The notes: generated by a model from the letters alone, not told the origin. A stretch of 64,000 nt of DNA from Acinetobacter sp. ANC 3813 (GCF_002135435.1 NZ_NEGK01000001.1:468879-532878), one strand, 5' to 3'. Numbered from the stretch's first letter, positions 7,455-16,504 are shown. A program made the numbers and translations.

Positions 7455-8440
7455 GCTTAAATCAACTTATACAACTTAATGCTTTAGATTTAATTGGTAA
7501 TCAACGCAACTTAGCGAATATGTTTTACCTTGAAAATTTGAGCAATACAGCCCATCTAATAAGCTTAAAGAGTTCAAAACCATTTCAAGTCAAGGGCGAA
7601 TTATTAACTCCAACCGCTGCCCTGCTTCAATTGGATGGAGTGATTAAAAACACACTGCAAATGATCCAGCTTGGCTTTACTCCGCCAATTGAATTACATA
7701 CAAGCCCGTATGTGTTGAGCAAAGCAGCCGCGGCCTTGATGCTAAAAACCTATCACATTGCCATGCAACAGCAATGGTTCGATCTGCTGGCGATTAACAA
7801 TCATCCATATAAGGCCCAAATACATTTATCGCTGCTTCAGCTCTGGAATGAAATTCGCGGATACTCAATGAGTGCTGAAGCTGAAAAGGAAGCTAAAGGC
7901 CGCAACAGGCTAATTACTGAACAACGCAATCAGAATTCCCGCATTGTGAGCCGTTTGCTCATTGAACACACTAATATTCAGATCAGTAAAATTTCATATC
8001 CTTTTGCTATAGCTTGCAATACCCAACAATTGGACATGAATAAAGTTGAAAAGACTTTAGTTAAGCTGAAAAGCAGGATGGTTGATCAGCTTCAACAATT
8101 GAATAAAGGTAATCTGCTCTCTCTGCAATGGCGTATACAGAGAACTTTACCTGGGCAATATTATGTAAATTTTTTAATCTATCATTCAGAACAACAGCCA
8201 TTGCAGTTGCCACAGAATCAGGAACAGTTTTTAAATAGTTTCAGTGAGTCTGAACAGCTAATCATTAGACTGGATTTATCGAGTGTTATAACTCAATTCA
8301 TCAGAATTGAACGTGATAATTTTCAGGGAACCAACTTGGAACAATGGAAAGTAATTTTTAACAGCATGCTGTATCCTTTGAAGTATTACTACTATCAATC
8401 CAAAGTAATCTCAGCAAAGTTTGAATACATCATGTACTGA
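7451..8440 (+). CDS. Hypothetical partner of the Gp2-like protein, 329 aa
   Basis: Starts by ATGA overlap within the stop of the Gp2-like gene, the mark of a translationally coupled pair. The product has no signal peptide or clear membrane helix; a charged segment (AEAEKEAKGRNRLITEQRNQNSR, residues ~138-160) suggests a helix or nucleic-acid contact, and the C-terminal half has alternating beta-type stretches with many tyrosines. I do not recognise the family. Coupling suggests it works with the putative replication protein. A strong terminator follows directly. Confidence 0.7.
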   Translation: MSLNQLIQLNALDLIGNQRNLANMFYLENLSNTAHLISLKSSKPFQVKGELLTPTAALLQLDGVIKNTLQMIQLGFTPPIELHTSPYVLSKAAAALMLKTYHIAMQQQWFDLLAINNHPYKAQIHLSLLQLWNEIRGYSMSAEAEKEAKGRNRLITEQRNQNSRIVSRLLIEHTNIQISKISYPFAIACNTQQLDMNKVEKTLVKLKSRMVDQLQQLNKGNLLSLQWRIQRTLPGQYYVNFLIYHSEQQPLQLPQNQEQFLNSFSESEQLIIRLDLSSVITQFIRIERDNFQGTNLEQWKVIFNSMLYPLKYYYYQSKVISAKFEYIMY

Positions 8441-8462
8441 TACCATTTGGTTTTATTTACTT

Positions 8463-8494
8463 AAATAGCCCAATAACTAATTATTGGGCTATTT
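8463..8494 (+). terminator. Terminator after the gp2-like operon
   Basis: Perfect 14-bp stem AAATAGCCCAATAA / TTATTGGGCTATTT around CTAA. It is symmetrical and can serve the convergent gene at 8541-8912 too. Confidence 0.8.
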
Positions 8495-8540
8495 AATATC
8501 TAGTCAACACTCTACCCATTAAGTAGAAAACTAAATACCA

Positions 8541-8912
8541 TCAATCTTCAAAATTTGCCCATACATCGTAAATCATATGCTTGTTATCGACTTCAAATAA
8601 CATGCACACAAGCAACCGATACTTCTCGATTTTTAAAGCTTCATTTACTGCATCTTCTGCCGCTACATAGATTTGTGCTAAATCAGGAATCTTTACATAA
8701 ATTCGGTTTATAACCATCTCCGTTTCTTCAACCTTACCTACAAATTCATCCTCATCATACAAATGAATGACATACCCTAAAAATTCAGCGGTATCAGGCA
8801 AATCTAAATGGCGCTTAGCTTCTTCTATAGTGATACGCTCACCCACAAGCTTTTCTTGTTGAGCTTGAGCTATACGCTCTTGCAAGGAGCCTCTATTTTT
8901 TGCTTGTCCCAT
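8541..8912 (-). CDS. MGQAKNRG-type hypothetical protein, 123 aa
   Basis: The N-terminus MGQAKNRGSLQERIAQAQQ is a basic helix typical of a group of small proteins common on Acinetobacter plasmids, phages and islands. The rest is an acidic alpha/beta domain (residues 40-123: AEFLGYVIHLYDEDEF, IYVKIPDLAQIYVAA, FEVDNKHMIYDVWANFED). AAAAAGGTAGTAAG upstream of the start gives an SD. Convergent with the Gp2-like operon. No biochemical role is known to me. Confidence 0.7.
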   Translation of the reverse strand: MGQAKNRGSLQERIAQAQQEKLVGERITIEEAKRHLDLPDTAEFLGYVIHLYDEDEFVGKVEETEMVINRIYVKIPDLAQIYVAAEDAVNEALKIEKYRLLVCMLFEVDNKHMIYDVWANFED

Positions 8913-9203
8913 CTTACTACCTTTTTAAAATAAAAAACTTAATGAACAATATATGCATATATTTGTCATATCTTGGCTAGGCCCCAAATACCTGCATAAA
9001 GATTTATGACAATTTATACAATTCAATTTTAAGTATTTAATTTATATAAATTTAATATATTATCCCTAGAATAGCAATTTCCCAGTTAAGGCTGACATTT
9101 TTTCTCAATTTTTAGCAATTCAAATAAATGGGGGATGATTGGGGGATTTAATAAATTACAAAAAAATATAATCAATAATTATCAACATCTTATATAAAAA
9201 ATA

Positions 9204-9221
9204 TGACTCCCTCTCTCGCCA
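9204..9221 (+). other. Candidate attachment site (tRNA 3'-end-like)
   Basis: The stretch TGACTCCCTCTCTCGCCA resembles the T-arm and acceptor 3' end of a serine- or leucine-type tRNA (…TCCCTCTCTC..GCCA). It lies 33 bases before a terminator, as expected for the 3' remnant of a tRNA gene at the distal junction of an integrated element. No matching intact tRNA or integrase is inside the window, and the match is short. Confidence 0.25.
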
Positions 9222-9253
9222 TATTCTATTCTCATGATGATTCATGAGGTCTT

Positions 9254-9288
9254 AAAAAGCTTAAATCTAAAGGGTTTAGGCTTTTTTT
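9254..9288 (+). terminator. Orphan terminator (possible native tRNA terminator)
   Basis: Stem AAAAAGCTTAAATC (9254-9267) with GGTTTAGGCTTTTT (9273-9286), containing two G-U pairs, followed by a T-run. No + strand gene precedes it within 800 bases. Confidence 0.55.
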
Positions 9289-9889
9289 GTGACTCAAATT
9301 CAGTGTCCATCACGCAAGTTTAAGTTTTCTTTCGACACAATCTGCAAAATTCAGAGAAAAAAAAGCCGTATCGAGGGATGATACGGCTGTTAAAGGTGCT
9401 CAACTTCTGCTTCTGAGGATGCCCATTAAACTGGTTCGGCTTAATGGACAAATACAGTATCTGCCCCCAAGATGAAGCAAAGCTTAAGAGCAGAAAAAAC
9501 GTCTATGTTCCGCCAGATGAATCTATGTTGCGTTTTGGCTGCATAAATACAGACCGTCTGATGCCGCATTCCAATACCCGTTGACTCTTCATGCATAACA
9601 AATATATGAAATAAAATTCAAAAACATATAATTAAAGACAATCAGCACATCTCAAACGGGCTATTTACTGACACGATTTATTACAAATAGAAAATTTAGC
9701 GCCTAAAGACAATTGCTACAGTCTGTGTTAAAAAATAATTAATGCAATTTATTCAGGGTATTGCACGGCACATTTATCTATTCATTCAAATTGAGCATGA
9801 AGCAGAAACTTTTAATTTCCACTTGATCCACTTTTACTAAACAGCATCATCGAACATTCAACATAAATAACTGCTATTCGGGAGAACAC

Positions 9890-10117
9890 ATGAATAACAG
9901 CCAAAACTATGTCAAACAGATCAAGAATGCGAAACGGGGCGGCTACACACCAACCATAGCCAAGGACATTAATAAACATAAGATTCAAAAAGCCCTTAAA
10001 CTGATTGAACAATGGCGAGATTTAGCCAGTGAACTGAAGCCCCAGCTGCAGCTGGACACAGCATTTACCCTTGAAGAATGCGCGCAAGACCTAGACAAAA
10101 TACTGCGCAGCAAATAA
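9890..10117 (+). CDS. Hypothetical 75-aa basic protein
   Basis: ATG 9890 follows GGGAGAACAC, a good SD. The product begins MNNSQNYVKQIKNAKRGGYTP in two parts, and is helical and basic in its first half and acidic at the end (LEECAQDLDKIL). No signal peptide. It lies just upstream of tRNA-Thr. No family recognised; length and RBS support a real gene. Confidence 0.55.
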   Translation: MNNSQNYVKQIKNAKRGGYTPTIAKDINKHKIQKALKLIEQWRDLASELKPQLQLDTAFTLEECAQDLDKILRSK

Positions 10118-10211
10118 ATACCACCTCTCTTCCCAGTACGGGCATGGTCTGAGAATGAACAGCTATGCCCTTTTTGAATGACGCAATCTATTCAATCGCT
10201 CATTTTTTGGC

Positions 10212-10239
10212 TTGCACCTTAAAAAAAAATCTGTAGAAT
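10212..10239 (+). promoter_or_regulatory. Promoter of tRNA-Thr
   Basis: TTGCAC (10212-10217), 16-bp spacer, TAGAAT (10234-10239), ending 11 bases before the tRNA. Confidence 0.65.
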
Positions 10240-10250
10240 GCTTTCACAAC

Positions 10251-10326
<76 letters not shown>

Positions 10327-10382
10327 TTTCTTAGCCTCGCTTTTTAGTGAGGCTTTGATGTTTCTGCACCACGCATTTTTCT

Positions 10383-11219
10383 TTAGGCGCTGCCTTTCTG
10401 CGCCGCAATCTGCACATATCTCACCATGCCTGATGCATATAGCGTCCGGCACAGCTTGGCTGTCATCTGTATTTTAAAATGTTCCAAGCCTTGAGACGGC
10501 GCAGATGCTTTTAAAGCTGTTTCTGCATAACGTGCAAAGCCCGCCAGCACCTGCTCGCTCAGATCTTCAATCTGCACCGTTTTAAATTCATATTGCGCTA
10601 AACACTGGCGCAGCGCCTGCTCTGTCATTAAATTCTGCAGATTCACATCGGCGGCTTTGAGCAATGCCTGCAATTTCAGCCGCTGCAGCGCATTTAAATT
10701 CAAAAAATCATCCGACAGCATTAAGGTGTGAAAACCCAAATATCCATTTGAATTCAAAACAGAAGCTGTGGATAACAGGAATGAATTTAAAGTGCTGTGA
10801 TACGCCGCATCAATACAGAGCACGGCATCAAAGGTTTTTTGAGGGAAAATCTGTTTTAAATTTAAAAACGAACTGCAGTGAATTTCAAACTTTGAATTTA
10901 AATTTTTTTGGATTTGGGCAACGCAAGCGGGCTGCAGTTCTACTGCGCTAAGCTGCTGAATTTGATAATGCTGCTGCCAATGCTGCAGGCTGGCGCCATG
11001 ACCGCAGCCCAGGTCTAAAACGGTATCTTCAGACTTCAGCTGTATGGCTTGCGCCAAATGATCCGCCAGCGCTTGGCAAGCCTGCGGATACGATTGTGTA
11101 TCCGCCTGCCAGAACCCTAAATTGCTCCAAGCCAGTTCGGCTTCATCTCCCAGCAGGTTTGCATTAATTGCATATTTATGCTGCGGAAGAAAATTTCGGA
11201 CTGTTTGAAGCCATGTCAT
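10383..11219 (-). CDS. Class I SAM-dependent methyltransferase
   Basis: The Rossmann-type SAM site VLDLGCGHG (around residues 66-74) is followed by acidic strand 2 (AVELQ), then FDAVLCIDAAYHS as motif III/post region. The C-terminal third is helical. Length (278 aa) is in the range of small-molecule methyltransferases. Substrate cannot be told. The start codon lies just after the stop of the FAD oxidoreductase gene (3 bases between), so the two form one operon and perhaps one pathway. Confidence 0.85.
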   Translation of the reverse strand: MTWLQTVRNFLPQHKYAINANLLGDEAELAWSNLGFWQADTQSYPQACQALADHLAQAIQLKSEDTVLDLGCGHGASLQHWQQHYQIQQLSAVELQPACVAQIQKNLNSKFEIHCSSFLNLKQIFPQKTFDAVLCIDAAYHSTLNSFLLSTASVLNSNGYLGFHTLMLSDDFLNLNALQRLKLQALLKAADVNLQNLMTEQALRQCLAQYEFKTVQIEDLSEQVLAGFARYAETALKASAPSQGLEHFKIQMTAKLCRTLYASGMVRYVQIAAQKGSA

Positions 11220-11222
11220 GGA

Positions 11223-12521
11223 TTAGTAACCGAGCTGAGGAGCAACCTCCACTTTAGGTTTTAATCCCACAAACGGCAATGGTGCGCCAAAAATTTCTGC
11301 AATATGCATCGCAGAAGTCACCGCAGATTCTAAAATCGGCAGGCCGTCGCATGACCATGAACCGCAATAGAACACTTTACGGTTCAGCGTCTTATGGCGC
11401 TGCTGCAGCTCTTTATTCAATGCCACCGTGTCTGAGTCCACCACAGCGCGTGTCAGTGTCACAGTCGAAATGACTTTTTTCGGATCAATCGGCGTGACTG
11501 GACGCCAAGTTTGAAACACGGGTGTTTTACCGACGAGGCTAGGTTCAATCGAATTCAGCCAAACCGTAAACTGCTGCTTGGTAAATTTACGGTCCATCAT
11601 ATAGCTCAGCACAGCCCAATCTTTACGGTTTGGCGGCATCACAGTCGGATCAGTATGAATGACTAAATCGCCCTGCTCAAATTTGAATTTTTTCAGTAAG
11701 GCAATATCGTCAGCAAATTGCTTTTGATCCAGAAACTCTTCAATTTTCGTGGTGGGTGTTGCCACAACAACGCGGTCAAATTCTGTCACTTGACCTTGCG
11801 TATTGGTCACTAAAACTTTCTCGCCCTGCTCTTGAACAGAGGTAATGGCTGAACCGCTGACAATATTGATATTTTCAATCAGCTTATTGACCAATGCTGG
11901 CGTGCCGCCTTGCAGGCGAAGCAAAGCATCGCCATCCGTTAATTGGCGCAGGAACACCAAAAGCGGTTTTGCAGGCCATTCACCAATGGTTTTAGGATTG
12001 CAGGTGCAGATGGTATAGAGCACAGGCATCACTGCGCCATGCAAAAAGACTTCTTCAATATCATTGCGGTTAATAAATTCCGCGAGCGTAATATCTTGGT
12101 CGCTGGATTTAAAAAACTTCGCAATTGCTGTTTTCAGCTGCAGCATGCCTTTAACCAAGCGCCAGCCATATTGCTGAATGCCTTTGCGGTTATTGATAAT
12201 CGGGAAATTGCCAATCCGGCTGCGCGACGTGGTCAGCCAAGTTGAGGTTTTTTCTTCAAATAGCCAGCTGCACGCCATATAGGTGCGCACTGGAAAGGTC
12301 TTAATGCCTAGATAGGCCGCCAAACTTAAAGTATTGCTCCAGAGATGCGGATTCATCACCCGCAAAGGGGCATCAATCAAGCCGCCTTCAAATTCGGTGC
12401 TGTGACTGTCCATACCGCGTCCAGGCAGAGCTTCAAAAATTGTAATCTGGTGGCCTGCGTCTTTTAGAATTCTCGCGGCAGCAAGCCCAGCCATGCCGCT
12501 GCCGATGACTGCAATATCCAA
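11223..12521 (-). CDS. FAD-dependent amine-oxidase-like oxidoreductase
   Basis: The N-terminal dinucleotide-binding motif IAVIGSGMAGLAAARIL (residues 3-19) is followed by IFEALPGRGMDS, the second FAD-contact region of flavin amine oxidases and desaturase-like proteins. A later VVVATPTTKIEEFL and the C-terminal FYCGSWSCDGLPILESAV (GD-like FAD motif with ES...A) complete the fold. 432 aa is the normal length. The protein is cytoplasmic; substrate unknown. First gene of a two-gene operon with the methyltransferase, consistent with modification of a lipid or pigment, but that is inference. Confidence 0.8.
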   Translation of the reverse strand: MDIAVIGSGMAGLAAARILKDAGHQITIFEALPGRGMDSHSTEFEGGLIDAPLRVMNPHLWSNTLSLAAYLGIKTFPVRTYMACSWLFEEKTSTWLTTSRSRIGNFPIINNRKGIQQYGWRLVKGMLQLKTAIAKFFKSSDQDITLAEFINRNDIEEVFLHGAVMPVLYTICTCNPKTIGEWPAKPLLVFLRQLTDGDALLRLQGGTPALVNKLIENINIVSGSAITSVQEQGEKVLVTNTQGQVTEFDRVVVATPTTKIEEFLDQKQFADDIALLKKFKFEQGDLVIHTDPTVMPPNRKDWAVLSYMMDRKFTKQQFTVWLNSIEPSLVGKTPVFQTWRPVTPIDPKKVISTVTLTRAVVDSDTVALNKELQQRHKTLNRKVFYCGSWSCDGLPILESAVTSAMHIAEIFGAPLPFVGLKPKVEVAPQLGY

Positions 12522-12953
12522 TCTTCTATTCCGTATGTAAAAATTTTCATAAAATTATGACCCATGCGGGCAAAAAACTGGTTATTAAAAACTACCAGAA
12601 TACGGCCTTTTCAAAATTTGATACAAAAACCCACAAAGGCCTATATTTACAATTCTTAACACAGAAATTCAATCACAATAAATATAAGAAAAACCAGAAA
12701 TTATTTTAATAAATAAAAATAAATCATTGAAAAACAATAGCCATATATTAACCATTTTTTGAATTTTAATTTTACTTTTGAAAAAATAAACGCTAATATT
12801 TGCCACACAAAACGATAACTGCATCACAAAATCTTAATAAGAATTTAAAAGTGGCAGCAGCACAAGAAGAACTCTACAGCGTAAAAAAGAAAAAGCCCCT
12901 GAACATGTTCAGGGGCTTCATTTTTTTCAGTATACGCTGCTCAGCGCCAGCCA
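12522..12953. other. AT-rich spacer with bidirectional terminator
   Basis: 432 bp between the oxidoreductase start and the pirin stop. Apart from the terminator at 12893-12918 I see only AT-rich promoter-type sequence and no credible ORF. Confidence 0.6.
12893..12918 (-). terminator. Terminator after pirin gene
   Basis: 12-bp perfect stem AAGCCCCTGAAC / GTTCAGGGGCTT with a 2-nt centre; on the minus strand it is followed by TTTTCTTTTTTAC, on the plus strand by CATTTTTTT, so it works both ways. Confidence 0.85.
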
Positions 12954-13832
12954 TTAAACCGACTGAACAGGGATTTCGCCAAATTTTCCTTGATTGAAAT
13001 CTTGGAAAGCTTGCATAATTTCCTCTTTAGTGTTCATCACGAATGGCCCATAGCCTTGAATCGGCTCATTCAGCGGTTCGCCTGTCAGCACCAAAAACTG
13101 GGTATCCTGATAAGCCTGCAATTGAATTGCTGGATCACCGTCACGGGCAAACATGACGATTGAGCTGTCCAATACTTTCTGGCCGCCATTGACCGCCACT
13201 TCACCTTTCAGCACCACCAGCAATGCATTGTGCCCAACTGGAACATGCACAAAGGTTTCATAGTCCGCTTTTAACTCGCCGTCCCACATATTGACTGAGC
13301 TGAACGTCTGCGCTGGACCATGATGGCCGCCAAACTCACCTGCAATGACCCGGATGTGGCCTGCGCCGTCATCCATGTCTATGCGTGGAATATCCGCCGC
13401 AGTAATCGCTTGATAGCGCGGTTCAGTCATTTTGTCTTTAGCAGGCAAATTCACCCACAGCTGCACCATTTCAAACAAACCGCCATGCTGCGCAAAGTCT
13501 GGAGAATGAAACTCTTCATGCACTAAGCCAGAGCCTGCCGTCATCCACTGCACATCGCCTGCCTGAATCGTGCCTCCGCCGCCGGCAGAATCTTTATGCG
13601 TCACTTCACCTTGATAAGCGACGGTCACGGTTTCAAAACCGCGGTGCGGGTGCGAACCAACCCCATGCTGTGCAGTGGTTGGATCAAAATGATACGGCGC
13701 CGCATAGTCTAAAAGCAAAAATGGGCTGATGGCTTGCCCTAAGCGGTCATAAGAAAACAGATTTTTTACAGGAAACCCATCTCCGACCCAGTGCATGCTT
13801 TGGTTGCGATATACGCCTATTACTTTCTTCAT
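12954..13832 (-). CDS. Pirin family protein (bicupin, quercetinase-like)
   Basis: A 292-aa bicupin. The N-terminal cupin carries the metal-binding set FDPTTAQHGVGSHPHRGFETVT (H...HPH), EVTHKDSAGGGG and MTAGSGLVHEE, which match pirin His and Glu ligands. Pirins are iron-binding cytoplasmic proteins, some with quercetin 2,3-dioxygenase activity. The start at 13832 (MKKVIGVYRNQ) has GGAG at good distance; the upstream extension to 13904 is not needed. It is divergent from the YcaC-like gene and may share control with it (paired 13-bp repeats in the spacer). Confidence 0.9.
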   Translation of the reverse strand: MKKVIGVYRNQSMHWVGDGFPVKNLFSYDRLGQAISPFLLLDYAAPYHFDPTTAQHGVGSHPHRGFETVTVAYQGEVTHKDSAGGGGTIQAGDVQWMTAGSGLVHEEFHSPDFAQHGGLFEMVQLWVNLPAKDKMTEPRYQAITAADIPRIDMDDGAGHIRVIAGEFGGHHGPAQTFSSVNMWDGELKADYETFVHVPVGHNALLVVLKGEVAVNGGQKVLDSSIVMFARDGDPAIQLQAYQDTQFLVLTGEPLNEPIQGYGPFVMNTKEEIMQAFQDFNQGKFGEIPVQSV

Positions 13833-13972
13833 CTTTTTACTCCTATCCGCAATAGGATGAACATGGGCACATTTTAGTCCCGAATACTGCTTAAAAACAG
13901 TCATGAATCAGAATGCAGTTTCTTATTAATAAGACAATATAAATGTTTTTAGGGATTTAAAAGTCCATTAAA

Positions 13973-13985
13973 ATCCTAAATATAA
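13973..13985 (+). repeat. 13-bp direct repeat, copy 1 (candidate operator)
   Basis: ATCCTAAATATAA occurs identically at 14046-14058, 73 bp away or about seven helical turns, inside the pirin/ycaC divergent promoter region. Confidence 0.5.
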
Positions 13986-14045
13986 GCAAATATTTCAAAT
14001 TATCCCATTTTTATGACTTTTAGTCTCAAATTCAACCTTGAATTT

Positions 14046-14058
14046 ATCCTAAATATAA
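14046..14058 (+). repeat. 13-bp direct repeat, copy 2 (candidate operator)
   Basis: Second copy of ATCCTAAATATAA. It overlaps the spacer between TTGAAT (14038-14043) and TAATAT (14062-14067), a likely promoter of the YcaC-like gene, so a bound protein would affect transcription. Confidence 0.5.
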
Positions 14059-14145
14059 AACTAATATACTATCCGTAGCAGTACTGCCCTAACGGGCTGC
14101 AGCGAAAATTCGATTACGATTTAAACTCATCAAGAGGAAGAGAAA

Positions 14146-14769
14146 ATGGGCAAACCATACGTTCGTTTAGACAAAGATAATGCAGCCGTTCTTTTAGTAG
14201 ACCATCAAACAGGCCTGCTTTCACTGGTACGCGATATTGATCCTGATAAATTCAAGAATAACGTGCTGGCGCTTGCAGCCGCAGCCAAATATTTCAATCT
14301 TCCAACCATTTTGACCACCAGCTTTGAAGATGGTCCAAATGGCCCGCTGGTGCCTGAACTGGTTGAAATGTTCCCAGATGCGCCTTATATTGCGCGCCCT
14401 GGCCAAATCAATGCTTGGGACAACGAAGATTTTGTTCAAGCCGTGAAAGCAACAGGCAAAAAACAGCTGATCATTGCCGGCGTAGTGACCGAAGTCTGTG
14501 TGGCTTTCCCGACACTGTCTGCTTTAGCTGAAGACTTTGATGTATTCGTGATTACGGATGCCTCTGGCACTTTTAACGCCTTAACCCGTGACTCTGCATG
14601 GGACCGCATGTCTCAGGCCGGCGCACAGCTGATGACTTGGTTTGGCGCTTCATGTGAATTGCACCGCGACTGGCGCAATGATATTGACGGTTTAGGCGCA
14701 TTATTTGCGGCGCATATTCCTGACTATAAAAACTTAATTCAAAGCTATGTAAAAAATACATCAAAATAA
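14146..14769 (+). CDS. ycaC: Isochorismatase-like cysteine hydrolase (YcaC type)
   Basis: The 207-aa protein matches YcaC-type hydrolases: acidic catalytic residue at VDHQTGLL (D19), YIARPGQINAWDN with Arg84 where most isochorismatase-like enzymes have Lys, and the nucleophile in GVVTEVCVAFP (Cys118), all at YcaC numbering. AGAGGAAGAGAAA gives a strong SD. The natural substrate of YcaC is not settled. Divergent from pirin and followed by a LysR gene; a terminator separates it from the latter. Confidence 0.88.
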   Translation: MGKPYVRLDKDNAAVLLVDHQTGLLSLVRDIDPDKFKNNVLALAAAAKYFNLPTILTTSFEDGPNGPLVPELVEMFPDAPYIARPGQINAWDNEDFVQAVKATGKKQLIIAGVVTEVCVAFPTLSALAEDFDVFVITDASGTFNALTRDSAWDRMSQAGAQLMTWFGASCELHRDWRNDIDGLGALFAAHIPDYKNLIQSYVKNTSK

Positions 14770-14786
14770 TCTGATATTTTTGATAT

Positions 14787-14816
14787 AAAGAAAGCAGCTT
14801 TCCAGCTGCTTTCTTT
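14787..14816 (+). terminator. Terminator after ycaC-like gene
   Basis: Perfect 13-bp stem AAAGAAAGCAGCT / AGCTGCTTTCTTT around TTCC, followed by ATTT. Confidence 0.85.
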
Positions 14817-14912
14817 ATTTGAATAGCTGTTTTTTATGATTTAAAGCATTGTTTAAAAAACAATAGAATAACCGTATGATGCCTGATTGATTATTGAGGG
14901 TCGAGGTGATGA

Positions 14913-15836
14913 ATGCACTCATTTGATGACTATTATTATTTCTACCTTGTGGTGAAGCATGGCGGATTTAGCGCGGCCAGTGAAGCATCCAATATCACCA
15001 AATCCAAGCTCAGCCGCCGGATTTTAGACCTTGAAGCAAACTTTAACGTCAATTTGATTCAGCGTTCGACCCGTCATTTTAAAGTCACGCCGCTGGGCCA
15101 AGAGTTTTTTGCAGAATGTGAGAAAGTCATTCAGCAAGTGGACTGCGCGCACAATGTATTAATGAAGCAAAAAAGCGAACCGCGCGGCTTAGTCAAACTC
15201 AGCTGCCCATCCGTGATGATGCGCTATCAAATCCGCACATTGCTGAATCAGTTTTTAAAAGAGCATCCGCAAGTCCAAATTGAAATGGAATTGACCAGCC
15301 GGCGTGTCGATATTCTGCATGATGATATCGATCTCGCCATCCGCACCAATTTTCAAGCCAATGAAGATTCCAGCATTGTGGTGCGTGACGTCATTAAAAC
15401 CACGCACTGCCTTGTGGCCAGCCCTGAATTATTAGATGGCCATGCCATTCAATATCCAACTGAAATCAATAATTATCCAACCATTGTGCTGGGCACGCAA
15501 AAACAGCATTATCACTGGCGCCTGCACCGCTTGGAGAGTCAGGAACAGATTGATATTCCGCTCGAACCTCGCATTAAAAGCAACGATCTGGCTGGCGTGT
15601 ATTATTCCGCAATGGATGGCTTAGGCATTGCAGATTTGCCTTACTTAACTGTAGAACAAGATTTGGCTGAAGGCCGTTTGGTGCATATTTTGCCAGAATG
15701 GTGTTCCAATATCGGCACGGTGCAGCTGGTCTACGCTTCTCGTAAAGGACAGCGCTTGGTGATGGAAAAGCTCGTCGAACATCTGGTTGAAGGTTTACGC
15801 GCCAATGCCGAAGAACATAACGGCTATGCCATATAG
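14913..15836 (+). CDS. LysR family transcriptional regulator
   Basis: N-terminal LysR winged HTH: DYYYFYLVVKHGGFSAAS, then SKLSRRILDLEANFNVNLIQRSTRHFKVTPLG. The co-inducer domain (residues ~90-295) begins GLVKLSCPSVM. Length 307 aa is typical, closest in style to the AaeR/CrgA-like group. GAGGTGATGA precedes the ATG. It follows the YcaC-like gene and may control the pirin/ycaC pair; LysR proteins often act on neighbours. The inducer is unknown. Confidence 0.9.
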   Translation: MHSFDDYYYFYLVVKHGGFSAASEASNITKSKLSRRILDLEANFNVNLIQRSTRHFKVTPLGQEFFAECEKVIQQVDCAHNVLMKQKSEPRGLVKLSCPSVMMRYQIRTLLNQFLKEHPQVQIEMELTSRRVDILHDDIDLAIRTNFQANEDSSIVVRDVIKTTHCLVASPELLDGHAIQYPTEINNYPTIVLGTQKQHYHWRLHRLESQEQIDIPLEPRIKSNDLAGVYYSAMDGLGIADLPYLTVEQDLAEGRLVHILPEWCSNIGTVQLVYASRKGQRLVMEKLVEHLVEGLRANAEEHNGYAI

Positions 15837-15886
15837 CAGTACTGGCAGCGCCATGATTGAGGCTAATTTTGCTGAATGCGCCGTAA

Positions 15887-15916
15887 AAAAAATCCAGCGC
15901 ATGCGCTGGATTTTTT
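15887..15916 (+). terminator. Bidirectional terminator between lysR-type gene and ahpC
   Basis: 14-bp stem AAAAAATCCAGCGC / GCGCTGGATTTTTT with almost no loop, with A- and T-runs on both sides; it serves both convergent genes. Confidence 0.88.
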
Positions 15917-15940
15917 GACTCAAAACGAAACGCTTTGAAA

Positions 15941-16504
15941 TTAGATTTTACCAACCAAGTCGATTGATGGCGCTAGAGTTGCTTCACCTTCTTTCCATTT
16001 TGCAGGGCAAACTTCACCTGGGTGAGCATGCACATATTGCGCGGCTTTCACTTTGCGAAGAAGCTCTGATGCATCACGGCCAATACCGCCAGCGTTAATT
16101 TCTACAATTTGGATTTTGCCTTCTGGGTCAATCACGAATGTACCGCGGTCTGCCAAGCCATCAGCTTCAATCAGCACTTCAAAGTTTTTTGCCAAAGTCC
16201 ATGTTGGATCGCCAACCATTGGATATTCAATTTTCTTAATTTCTTCAGAAGAATCGTGCCAAGCTTTGTGTGTGAAATGCGTATCTGTCGATACTGAATA
16301 GATTTCTACGCCCATTTGTTTGAATTCAGCATAATGATCAGCAAGATCGCCTAATTCTGTTGGACATACAAAAGTAAAATCAGCAGGATAGAAGAACACT
16401 ACAGACCATTTTCCGATCATATCTTTTTCAGATACTTCAATGAATTGGCCGTTTTGGTAAGCAGTTGCGTTAAACGGTTTTACTTCAGTATTAATCAAGC
16501 TCAT
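15941..16504 (-). CDS. ahpC: Alkyl hydroperoxide reductase subunit C (2-Cys peroxiredoxin)
   Basis: 187 aa, the normal AhpC length. The peroxidatic cysteine is in [19 protein letters not shown], the resolving cysteine in [13 protein letters not shown], and the conserved Arg in [17 protein letters not shown]. AhpC reduces peroxides and peroxynitrite in the cytoplasm and is recycled by AhpF, which is not next to it here. AAAGGAAAATG upstream supports the start. The spacer upstream is AT-rich and would be the place for an OxyR site, which I did not identify. Confidence 0.95.
   Translation of the reverse strand: MSLINTEVKPFNATAYQNGQFIEVSEKDMIGKWSVVFFYPADFTFVCPTELGDLADHYAEFKQMGVEIYSVSTDTHFTHKAWHDSSEEIKKIEYPMVGDPTWTLAKNFEVLIEADGLADRGTFVIDPEGKIQIVEINAGGIGRDASELLRKVKAAQYVHAHPGEVCPAKWKEGEATLAPSIDLVGKI

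Larger units (their letters stand above)
8913..9889. other. 977-bp noncoding junction region of the island
   Basis: No convincing ORF. It holds a tRNA-3'-end-like stretch (9204-9221), a terminator-like hairpin (9254-9288) without any + strand gene before it, and a second strong hairpin (AGCCGTATC 9364-9372 with GATACGGCT 9380-9388). Base composition changes from very AT-rich (before ~9290) to mixed after it. The likely reading is the edge between island and core chromosome. Confidence 0.45.
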
